A stretch of DNA of 64,000 nt from Mesocentrotus franciscanus. Taxonomy: Eukaryota > Echinodermata > Echinoidea > Camarodonta > Strongylocentrotidae. Below the pieces are notes generated by a model. The model saw only the letters and a list, made by a program, of their open reading frames with translations, was not told where the DNA came from and made no database searches. The first letter of the stretch is position 1. Each line of letters opens with the position of its first letter. The stretch covers positions 22,394,233 to 22,458,232 of the forward strand of contig CP137684.1 of the NCBI GenBank assembly GCA_037976565.1, in the 5' to 3' direction. Shown here in pieces: positions 34,401 to 46,400 of the stretch. The position numbers and the translations under genes are program-made.

Positions 34401-37400
34401 CTCAGTATAATAGCTAAATAAGTGATTCTGATTTCTTTTTTCTTCTCAATCATTGAGTCACGGATTAATGACTAGCGATGATTAAACATGGTATTTCAGG
34501 TTTTCCATCATGAAGAACAAGGGATTTGATAATTCATTGTCCGGGTATTTTACTTAATCGCACACACAACTTACCTACTTATCCCTTACGAACACTACAT
34601 TCGTATGCATGTATGTAGAACCACCTCTTTGGTTAACATCAATGGACCAAATACGAGAGATAAACGGGGAATGTGCCCAAAATGAAAGAAAAATAGGAAA
34701 AACAGTTACATATAATAAAGAAGTGTTATGGATAAAACATTATTGGTTTTTCATAGGCCCTAATTGAAATATTAGAAACCAGTATTGAATATCAGAGTTT
34801 AGGTAAATAACAAAACCTTTGGAAATGGTAACAAACTCAATCCTTTTTTGTGGACAAGATTGAAAGGAAAACTATTTTAAAGCCCCATTGCACTACTTAT
34901 AGCTACTTGCGCCCTCTTTATAGCAAAACAATGCCTCATTGGTGACCGCTGGTCCCCCATGATCCCCTTTTTATTATGTTAATTGAGAGCTGATTTGATG
35001 AGATAACCACCTGTCAGTGACCCTCTGTGTGGTCTAATCCCTCCTGGCCAAACTAGTGTAGACGGGCTTTAATATGTTATTTGTTTTCATTCCAATGATT
35101 ATCCCGATGTGCAAATTAATTTACTTTGTTGTTTATATATGTCCTTATTGTCGTGTCATTTCCTTATGTTTGAAATAAACAACAGATAAACCATCAACAC
35201 CTACCATTGTCTCTGTTGAAGTCGAAACGAATACAAGTAAGGAAATCGAACTAGAAGACCATGGCGTATCACTGTTTATTCCTCTGGAGGCGGTTCATCA
35301 GAATGAATCGTGCAAGATCACCCTCACCCTTTTAAGAGACCCTCCCAGTGTTGACATCCAAGATGGTGAATCAGTGGCCTGCTACGGGATCAGATGTGAT
35401 CCACCAAACATGATCTTCGACCAACCTGTTAAGATAAGGATACCACACTCTACCTTGGCCATCAACCCTGATCAATTGAAACCAGACATCGTTTCCCATG
35501 TATGGGATTCAGAAAACGGTAAGTCCATCTGGTCAGGTGCTGAAACCGACTCGTTTTTAATGCTGGAGTAAATGAAAATTGATGCCCTGAGATCCATTTT
35601 CAGCAAACCATGCAAAGCACTTTCGAGACAACACTGATGAGTTGCGACATGTCTAAGTGGTAGAGATTGGTCTCGTAACCGGGTTGTCTCTGGTTCGAAA
35701 CCAAGTCGATGTGTTAGTGCCTTTTGGTAAGTCATTAAATTACCAAGTGGACTTAAGAGGACTCAAAGATGTTTGTCTCCTTGTCTTTTTTTAAACAAGT
35801 ATACTGCTTTCCTAGCAGTCGGGTAAAATACAAAAGCAAAATAAAACAATAAAAGTTGAATTCTCAGTATGCTATGCCCTGTTATGTTCTACGATTCCAT
35901 TGCAGGTAATAGAAAAAAATAGACTAAATGCTTGTCTAAAACTTGACTCTTTAATCGATCCTGATTGGTGATTGTGGTCTTTGAACGCTTTCTAAGTAAT
36001 CTCAGGGTTAGTAGTTCCAGTTCTAGGTATCGTCGTCATCACAGCGCCATAACGTCGTGAGGAACAATATATAACTCCCATTTTTCTGTTGAAATTGTTA
36101 ATAAAGGGAAACGGGTGAAAGGGGAGAGTGGGTGCTTGCTAGGATGGCTTATTAAACTTAAAACCATTTGTAGTAATCATGTCCACAGGGACACTAATTT
36201 CCTTTACTGATAGAAATATTTGGTGTCACCATATTCAGTTGCCACAATTTAAAGGAAAAATCGGCTCCATGCGGAATAACACATCCTAAAACAAACGCAT
36301 TTTGTTTTGTTACCCGCTGGCAATAGATCTACCAAGAACATCAAGAATGAAATCATCCAGTTCACCAGACGAACCACCATACTGCAGAGTGTACAAGCGA
36401 CATCTTGAGCTGTACATCGGTCACGGTGCTGAGTGGTGGGTTCTTATTCCTTTTGAACAGCAGGTGATCCGACACCAACTTATGTGCACTCCATACATCC
36501 CAGAAACCGTAGAAAGAGGCAAAGAGATTGAAGTTCATCTTCATGTGCATGCCGATGTTCCTGGCATGGATGCGGTTAGTAATGTTAACGTTTTCTATTA
36601 GTAAATTGTTAATTTGCAGTTCTGTTAAAACTGGCAACTACTGCACATTTCCGGAAGATTATAGGGTAGTTGTTTAAAATCCGACTTTCTGGGGTTATTA
36701 TGTGCAAGGCCTCACAGCTTGCTTACGCCAGACTTGATGGGATTTTCTAGAAGTGTGGTTAAAATTGCTGTACGCCATTAAAAATGTCTTGATGCATAAT
36801 TATCCGAGCATGGCCATGGCCTGTATGCCAAAGCCTACAAAATGCTGGTAACAAGCTGAATTTACTCGGATAGAACGAAGGATAAAGTACGGAATTACAT
36901 TTTATTGTCCTCAAGAATCATCCATCAGCGGCCTATAGTTTTTTTTTCGGAAAGGCTATCTGGGAAAAGTTGGGTGAACTCCCAATTTTCACCAATCGAT
37001 GTTTTTGAATTCCATTGAAATAAAAATTAAATGGAATCATGATAATGATTGTGAAAATAGTGTTGTTTAGTGAACCTCGGGATATATCCCGATGTTGTCA
37101 AGACAAATTTCCACGAGAACCTGAGAAACTTTCCGATTCATGAGGCCCATGTTTAACTCATTTGCTGGTCCCCTGATAGCAGAGCGACGTCTTAAAGACG
37201 TCATATTTACGTCTTGTACTACGTCTTTAAGACGACATAACATGACGTAAAAAAGACGTAAACTTGCACCCGCGTACGTCGTCTTCAGGACGACATATTT
37301 TGACGTGATTTTTACGCCTTATTCGTCAAAGAAAGACGCCTTTAAGACGTCAACTTGTACCATAGGAAGACGTCATATGGACGTCATATTTACGCCTTTT

Positions 37401-40400
37401 AGTTAAAGAAAGACGCCTTTAAGACGACATAACTTTACGTCAAAAGACGTAAACTTGCACCCGCACGTCGTCGTGAGGACGTCATATTTTGACGTGATTT
37501 TTACGCCTTATTAGTTAAAGATAGACGCCTTTAAGACGTCAACTTGTACCATAGGAAGACGTCATATGGACGTCATATTTACGCTTTTAGTTAACGAAAG
37601 ACGTCTTTAAGACGACATAACTTTACGCCAAAAGACGTAAACTTGCACCCGCATACGTCGTCGTGAGGACGTCATATTTTGACGTGATTTTTACGCCTTA
37701 TTAGTTAAAGAAAGACGTCTTCAAGACGTCAATTTTACCCAAGAAAGACGCCTTACAGACTTCGTGTATACATTGTATGGACATCAAATTTTGACGTGAT
37801 ATTTACATCTTATTGATAAAGAATAGACGCCTTCAAGACGGTAACTTGTATCAAAGGTAGACGTCGTACTGACGTCATATATTAATGTGATTTTTACGCC
37901 TTACTGGTAAAAAAGACGTCTTTAAGACGTTAAATTGTAAAAAGGAAGTCGTCATACAGATGTCATATATTTATGTAGTTTTTACATCTTTTAAGTAAAA
38001 ATTACGTCTTAAAAGCATAAACTTGTATCAATAGTTTACATTGTACGGACTTGAATCTTTACACAATTTGTCCATCCTATTGGTTAAAAAGGACATCTTC
38101 AAGACGTAAATTTGTAGCAACGGAAGACATAAGGACACCAATTCGATGTACTTTTTATCCTTACATGAGCTTTACGCCTTTTTGTCCTCTAAATGACATC
38201 TATATGACCACCTGATCAAGGAAGAAAGTGTACAAATCACTCATTCTGAGCAATCACACGGTACAATCAAAGCAACAAATATTGCATCACATACGGTAAT
38301 ATATACATGCCAGACAGAAAGTAATTTTCATATTTTTAATGTACATGTAAATGGTGTGAAGAAGGATAACACAAAACTATAAAATACTTATTTCTATACC
38401 TTCTTTTTCTAACTTGCCTTCTATACGTACAGTGTCTTTCCATCCCCATCCTAATCTCATAATTGATTTTAATAAAGTTAACAGGCCATCACAAAGATAT
38501 CTGTTTTGTCATAAAATGTGCTACTTTTTAAAGATAAACATTACAATTAAAGAACGGTTTTCATTTGCTTTCAAATTAAATTCACTTATCAGTACAAGAA
38601 ACCATGACATATTATATTGCATAATTGGTTAAACTTATAAGTCTTGCGGTTGTGAGAAGCAGGTTAGCAGCATAGAGACTAGGTAAAGCTATACTGATAC
38701 CCGCAGTTTTTAGTAGATAAGCAAACATCACACTGGGGAAGCTCCTCACATTCAGCAAAACAGAATAGTGGAAAGCAGGGCATTCATCAGCATAGCTCTA
38801 CCTCGTCTCCATGCTGCAAACCCGCTCCTCACAACCACAAGACTGTAATGCAGATAAAGAGTATCAGATAAAACAAAAGGTTGTTGGAAACAAGTCTTAC
38901 CAGAGAGTCAAGACAAATGGCTATATGTCAACAGAAGTAATTGCATTATTAGCAGCACATAATACATCAAGTAAACACAGATGCTCATTCAATATAGAAT
39001 TTCTGAGCGTGAAAGATAAATTCTTGTTACATACAAGGGGAATCTCTAAGTTTATGGCAATAATTCATATTCACAGTTTTAAAAAGGCACATGCAAATGA
39101 AGTATAAAACTATACAATCTATATCACACATAAGAGAAAATGGCACAAATGATAAACACATGGCTTAGCTTAGTTATCTCTTACACTCAAAAGAAACAAG
39201 TTGGCAGCAAGGAAAACAGGGAGAGCTATGCTGATACCTGCAGAGTTTTCTGATGATGGTTGCTTGCCCGTTGAAACCACGATGTTCGCATTTGGCGATA
39301 CAGCATATTGGAAAACTGTGCAGAAATTAGCTCAACTGTACCTATTCTCTGTGCTAGAAACCTGCTTCTTACGGGCACATGACTTAAATATAAGAAAAGG
39401 CATTACTGGCAGTGGCAACTTTCATTCTTATAAATATCATCAAAGATTTTGTTTGCGAATACAGAAGCTGAAGTATAAAAACACAATTTTGATCAGATTA
39501 AACATTCCTGCCAGTACGACTGGCTCAATTGGGCAATTCCAAGGTGACTGTGCAATAATGATGCAGAAGATATTTCCAACTTTAAGATAAAATAGCAAGC
39601 ATGATGAAACAGTTTAGCACAAACAGATATATTCCATTGCTTATGTCACAACATTCATTTGGCAAGTTTGAAACTCCTGGGGTATTTTCACAAAGAATTA
39701 AAATTTAACTTAGATTCAATATAGGTAAGCCGTATTGTGCTTTCAAAATCACAGGTACAATCCAACAATTTTATACTTTTAACTACCAAAAATTCTCAAA
39801 CCACAAAGATATTTATGGTTTTCTTAGAAGGCGCCACAGTGTGACACCCTTTAAAGACACATAGAAGTCAGCTCTCATGGGGAATTCGACACCGCTCGGG
39901 TGTTTACCCAATAACAGGTGTTGTCAATCACCAGGGTTAGCCTTCAGTTTTATGACCATTCGACCTTATGTAATGCTTTGCTTTTCCTCACCCGATCCGC
40001 GGGATCCGGCTAGACTCTCCGAGAGATTAGGAGGTAATTCTTGACTGGCCTACGGGTTTGCTGTGTGCAGATTTGTACTCCCATTAATGTTATTTCCACC
40101 AAGTCTGGTGTCAGCGAATTATGGCCTTCTGCACATGGAAACTGACGATCCACTCACTTTAACAGTTGATTCTCCCAATAAATTTTTGAATTTTCCCCAA
40201 CCGTTTTCCATCGCTCGTTCGCACGAAGAATATCAAGGAGTACATCATGATAGGAAGATCCTTATTTATCCAACTGATTGTCTCATCATCGAGCTCCCGA
40301 AGTCCAGAAGCACCGTGAGGGGATTTGTAGATAGGACAAGCATCGATGACATGATCCATAGTTTGGATCTCTCCACAGGCACAGTTTGGCGATGGATCAG

Positions 40401-43400
40401 CTCCAATTTTATGCAGGAAGTATTGTGTACGGCCAACTCCAATTCTGATACGGTTGAGGTTGACCCAGCTTTTCTTGAGAGGTCGCTGCCACTTGGTTTT
40501 GCACAGGGCTCTGGGATGAACTCCTTCAAGTTGGTAGTAGACGAATTCCACTGGTCTGACCAGCGTTTTGCTTTCCAGGTGGGTAAGGTGGAGGGGGGCT
40601 TCTCAAACGGCAGCTCAGCAGCCTGTGTTGCAAAGTGTCTTCTAGGGAGACGCTGTCCTTCAAAGGCAGAGGGGCAGGAACAAGGCATTTATCTCTGTCA
40701 TGCTTTTGGGCAAGCTTAGTGTACTGCGCATCTCGTCTGAGCTGAAAATAAGATATAAAACAGGCCTTTAAAAACTTTCAACACTTAAATGTTTGGAAAA
40801 GGTATATAGAGCCAATTCTTTGCTTTGTGATGATTTACATTCACCTAAAATTAAATTAAATTATAATAATATAATTGGGAGAATTAAGGAATTGACCACA
40901 TCAGTTTTTCCCAATTGTTATCATTAATAATGGTCTTTTTCACTCGAACTTTCATATTATCTTTAATTGTACATCTAACATTGAAGTCAATACCTTAGCA
41001 CCATTATCTCTCATCTGAACAATGTAACTAAGTCCCTTTATGGCTCGTTCAGATATGATGCTGCAAAACATTCAAAACCGCAGAGTATTTTTTAATGTTG
41101 ACATAAAGTTCAATATGCTTTACATTTCTGTATATTATAAAACAAAGCTCACTGAATACGCGCAGTCCAAAACATACTTCACTTTACACATAAACCAAAT
41201 CTGCATCATTTTTTAAAATTTGTTGGCGGTTCACGTGCCGTACCTGAGCAAGTCTTAATTGCTTAAGAATGGAATCGATTTGTATTGCATTTACCTCACT
41301 CAATTTTTCTCTATTACCAACTTATATCATACACAGGTTTTAGGAACCGATACAAAGGGGGTGGGGGTGAGCATGAGACAGAGCATATCAAGTGTACGAC
41401 ATAAGTATATGAAACAGGTCAACTTCATAAATAGTAATTACAAATATACGCAAAATACTGATTTTTTTACCCAAATCATTATGTCAGTTTGTAAACCCTG
41501 TAATTCGTTAAAATTGCAAGTGACATGATTCAGTTCTACAGCTTTGCCATTCAGGTTTGTGGCTACACCTCACCCCTCCCCATCCCCTCCCCCAATCTCT
41601 CTCTATAATCAATGGAGGGAAAAATAACCTGAAATATTTCTTGCAGTTATGCTATCGGGTGAGTGTAGACATCATTTTGGAAATATTCCTCTTCAGCTTG
41701 GGCTCACGGTTTAGCTTTTGGGTGGAATCTCCTGTATTATGCACTGCTTTCAGATCCCGGTACATAGGCGCAAATAATTCTAATGGATGAAGAAAGCAAA
41801 AAGAAAGGAATACAATTAAGAAAAAACTGTTATATATTTTAAAACTGAAATGTAAACAATTAATTAAATAATGAATTCTGCCAGAAAATTACTGCTTGGT
41901 AAGATTTATCAGAAATAATTTCTCATTGCTCACAAACATAATGTAAACACTTCTTGGATTTTAAACTTTTGTTGGCAATGCAAAACGTGATTCAGGATTG
42001 TTTTTGTAAATTATCAATACAATTCTAGTTTGCTGATGAGGGTAGAATAAAAGCTCCTTGACCTATGCTGAAGGGGAAATAAAAATGTTTGAAACTCGCA
42101 AAATATGGTCGGTTATTGCAACATACCTGCAGGTTTTAGTGATCTGAAATTAATTGAATTATATATACCGGTATATATAGTCAAACCTGCTTTAGTGACC
42201 ACCTGTCTACAAGGACCACATTTTTGTTTCCCTTGAAAATGGTTTCTCATTGAAAAATGTACTAAAGGAACCTGTCTACAAAGACCACCTGTCTACAAAG
42301 ACCACTTTTTGTGTTTCCTTGGGCGGTCGCTATAGACAGGTTTGACTGTATATTTGAAACTACCGGTAAGGAAAATACGCCTTTCGAGTGAAATGATCAA
42401 TTCTGTAGTGTCTAATTAGTCGGTGATCATGCACAATATGACAAAAATGTACAAAAATAATACAAGTACATGTACACATTTACCGATAATGGCTTCGACT
42501 TTTTCATGAGGCTGCTGATCCTTAAGGAACATCCAGAAGGCTGAGAGAAAGTAGCATTTTCTGCATGGTACGCCTCACGTCAATCCAATCTATTGTGGCC
42601 ACAATGTGCTTTGAATCCACTGCTTTGACGAAAGATGTTAAAAAGATGCCTACAATTAATGAGAAAATAAATAACGTTAAAACAAAATGAATGGTTGATA
42701 ATGTATGCATGTGCAACACATGTATAGGCCTACTACAAACTTCTTTGTACAGCCTGTGGGGAAAGAATTTTGTTTACCATTTACGGGTGTAACCGATTAT
42801 TTCCAGATAAAGGCTTGTGTTTACGGTAGCCTATAGGAACACACCATGAATTGATTAGAATTTATACCATTAAAACAATTTATGGTAACACAAATTTGTG
42901 CACGTCTTCAAAGGTGAAGTTTTTTCTGATACATTTGCTGTCTAAAGACTAAACTCTGTAGAAACGACTTGTTTAAGGTTATATGTATGTGACACAAGTC
43001 ACAATGCTTTATTCCTCTGCGCATCGCACTCACAAAGCTCAATTTCCAGACATCTGGGCCCAGTCTTATAAAAAATTGCAATTAATTCAAATAACCAATT
43101 CTTTTTATTTTTAAAATAATAAAGCACTAAATTCTCAAAACTGACATTACTCACAGCAGATGTGAGGCAGGCGTACGGTAGGCGTACGGTATGCCATTGT
43201 ATTGTGCAGCAGTTTGCCGTGAATCACGTGAGAAAGTGTATATTTTAAGCCTTCATTTTTAGGAAAAATAATCCAAAAAAAGATAAGAAAATTGACACGA
43301 AAGGGGTAAGAAACATAACTACTTTTAAATCATGACCATTATTTGAACAATTGATGAAGATTTAGTTGATTTTGGGTTATGTTTTAGTAGGGTATCTCCA

Positions 43401-46400
43401 CGCCGTTAGGGTTAGGGTTTTAAAAAATGGATACGAAACTACACTAATAATAATAATTATATTTGCTTATATAGCGCCTAACACTTACTTTATCAGAAGT
43501 CTCTAAGTTACTTAGTAAGCGCTCTACAATAATGCAACATAATTACCCTGGCTTTAGCAGAGCAGCTGTCACGTGCTCTGCATTTCAAGGAATTCCTGCC
43601 AGGTCCCCATTTACTTCACCTGGGTGGAGTGTGGCAAATGTAGATCAATGTCTTGCCAAAGAACATTAGTGCCGCGGCACCTCTACATCAATTACACTAG
43701 CGCCCAGAATTGTTTGCAGAGCAGACCCTATGGTCGGCTTCTGTTTCTAAGTCTAAAGAGAGGAGCCGACCCTACCCAAATCAGACTAATCAGAATATCT
43801 AGACCTAGTCAGATTTTATTGAAACTTTCATCAGTTTGCTCCTCTTATTTTTCTACTTTCTTTTAGTTTGACTTTGAGAGTAGACTAGATCTAGTTGTAT
43901 ATTCAGGTTGGATTTCCCTTTAAAGTCATGTGTAGGCAAATGAATAAACTTTGCTTCAAATGATGCCCCAACCATGCATCCCATCAACAGGATCAAGATG
44001 TTACATAAAAATACATAGAAGGGAACAGCATGGACGTAGTACATACAGCACCAAGCTGCCTGCATTATGACACAATTATCAGTACACGGGACTACTTTTG
44101 TCAGCAGGTGTTGAAAGTCCGAGCTCACAATCATTAGACATACATATTAAACATGCATGTCAACTTTTCAGAACAGAAAACAGTAACTATAGATTTATGT
44201 ACATTTTGTAAATAAATTAGGTAATTCTAAGACTTACCCATACTGTAGATTAGCAGGGGAAAACAGAGTACTGCACTGTACAATGGCAGCTGTATAACGG
44301 CCATTTACACTCCGATCAGCTCCCAATGCATACTATTACTATTGTAATGTATTGTGTAGGCCTACGGCCTTGAGTATCACACACACAGCCTTTTTCAAAT
44401 AGCGAGATTAGAGCATGTTTAGTCTTGATCGATATTGCAGACCTTTGCATGTCAAGATGGTGCACAATCTGATAATGACTAATGATTTGGGGGCAAAGAA
44501 GTTCCCCATTTTCACCTCTGATAATTGCCCTATTTACTCAGTGACAAATGCTCATATTTGATCCTAATGGTTTCTTTTGGTTTCTACTGTTCTCTTTTTT
44601 TTTATAAAGACGTCAAATGACGTAATAACGTCGTCCATACGACAAAAAAATAATGACAAATAATAGTCTTTGAAAGACGTCATATGACATCGTCCACACG
44701 ACAAAAATTATTACGGAAGAAAATAGACTTTTAAAGACGTCATAATAACGTCGTCCATACAACAAAAATTAATGACAATTAATATTTTTCGAAAGACGTC
44801 ATAATTACGTCGTCCATACGACAAAAAATTCATTGGAAAGAATAGCCTTTTAAAGACGTCATAATGACGTCAAATTAACGTCGTCAATACGACAAAGTTT
44901 ATATTGGAAAGAATAGTCATTTAAAGACGCGTCATAATTGATGTCGTAATAACGTCGTCCATACGACAAAAATTAATGACAAATAATAGTCTTCGCAAGC
45001 CGTCATAATTACGTCGTCTATACGACAAAAATTATATTAGCAAAAAATAGTCTTTTAAAGACGTCAAAATGTTGTCGTAATGACGTCGTCAATATGACAA
45101 AAATTATCTTGGAAAAAGTAGTCATTTAAAGACGTCATAATGACTTCGTAATAACGGCGTCATTACGACATAAATTTTATTGGAAAAATAGTCTTTTAAA
45201 GACGTCATAATGTTGTCGTAATGACGTCGTCAATACGACAAAAATTATCTTGGAAAAATAGTCTTTTAAAGTCGTCATAATGACGTCGTCAATACGACAA
45301 AAATTATCTTGGAAAAATTAATCTTTTAAAGACGTCATAATGACGTCGTAATGACGTCGTAAATACGACAAAAATTATCTTAGAAAAATAGTCTTTTAAG
45401 TCGTCATAATGACGTCGTCAATACGACAAAAATTATCTTGGAAAATATAGTCTTTTAAAGACGTCAAAATGTTGTCGTAATGACGTCGTCAATACGACAA
45501 AAATTATCTTTAAAAATAGTTTTTTAAAGACGTCATAACGACGTCGTAATGACGTCGTCAATACGACACAAATTATATTGGAAAAATAGTTTTTTAAAGA
45601 CGTCATAACGACGTCGTAATGACGTCGTCAATACGACACAAATTATCTTGGAAAAATAGTCTTTTGAAGACGCCATAATGACGTCGTAATGACGTCGTCA
45701 ATGCGACAAAAATTATCTTGGAAAAAATAGTTTTTAAAGACGTCATAACGACGTCGTAATGACGTCGTCAATACGACACAAATTATCTTGGAAAAAATAG
45801 TCTTTTGAAGACGACATAATGACGTCGTTATGACGTCGTCCATACGACGTACGACGTGTTTACCACTTTACGACCAATTTATGACGTCTTTAAGACGTCA
45901 GTCTGCTATCAGGGTCCTCCCTTCTTTGAAATAGGAAGTTCTAGTCGACGAGAAGCATCAGTCGTACCGCAAGGCCCATCGCCCGGTCCCATTTAGCATC
46001 ATATCTCATTCAGGTGACGTTACAGTGGCACGTGATTGTGAGGGGAAGATGGCAGAAAATAAGGTACGTAAATCAGTTTTGTCCTTAGAGAGGAAGTTCA
46101 CTCTGAGATGAGCTTGGATTTAATGGAAGCAGAAAAATGAAAAGAAGGGGTCAGTCAAAGTTGAGCAAAATCCGATTAAAATCAAGAAAGTTTTGAATAT
46201 TTAATTTACGATCAATCGTAAACAAATTGGCAACTATGTGACGTTTCTTGCGAGATTCCTTTTTATTTGCTCTGTATTAAATTTAAAAAACAGGACGTCA
46301 CAGTGTTGTAAATTTGTGTATCACTGATGACATTACTTCACTAAATCATAGCTTTCCTATTGTTAATCGGATATCGCTCAAACTCTTACTAAAATATGTG

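Larger units (their letters stand above)
40720..44590. other. Transposon interior, mostly without features
   Basis: AT-rich DNA with a small MITE at 42180, a dispersed repeat near 43440-43690 and a fragment of the GTGCCCC-type minisatellite at 44490-44560. A minus-strand stretch at 42485-42640 is weakly exon-like (acceptor TTGTAG, donor GTAAAT) but has no recognisable product. Confidence 0.45.
37172..45913. mobile_element. 8.7 kb DNA transposon with GACGTC-rich terminal arrays
   Basis: Both ends carry a 34-bp inverted repeat with two mismatches, beginning CCTGATAGCAGA and continuing GACGTCTTAAAGACGTCATA. GTCC lies just outside on each side (37168-37171, 45914-45917), an apparent 4-bp target duplication. 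Inside each end is a GACGTC-rich minisatellite (37180-38120, 44600-45895). The interior has dispersed repeats and a nested LINE relic but no long reading frame with transposase motifs, so it looks non-autonomous or decayed. It sits in an intron of the ankyrin-ZU5-Death gene. The superfamily is unknown to me; 4-bp duplications occur in Chapaev, Sola and Ginger types. Confidence 0.82.

Noticed and set aside
40063..40719. 218-codon plus-strand frame
   Set aside because: It is antisense to the LINE ORF2 relic, whose motifs are on the minus strand.
44600..45895. CRISPR-like look of the regularly spaced array
   Set aside because: Units are contiguous and diverging without unique spacers, and the genome is eukaryotic.
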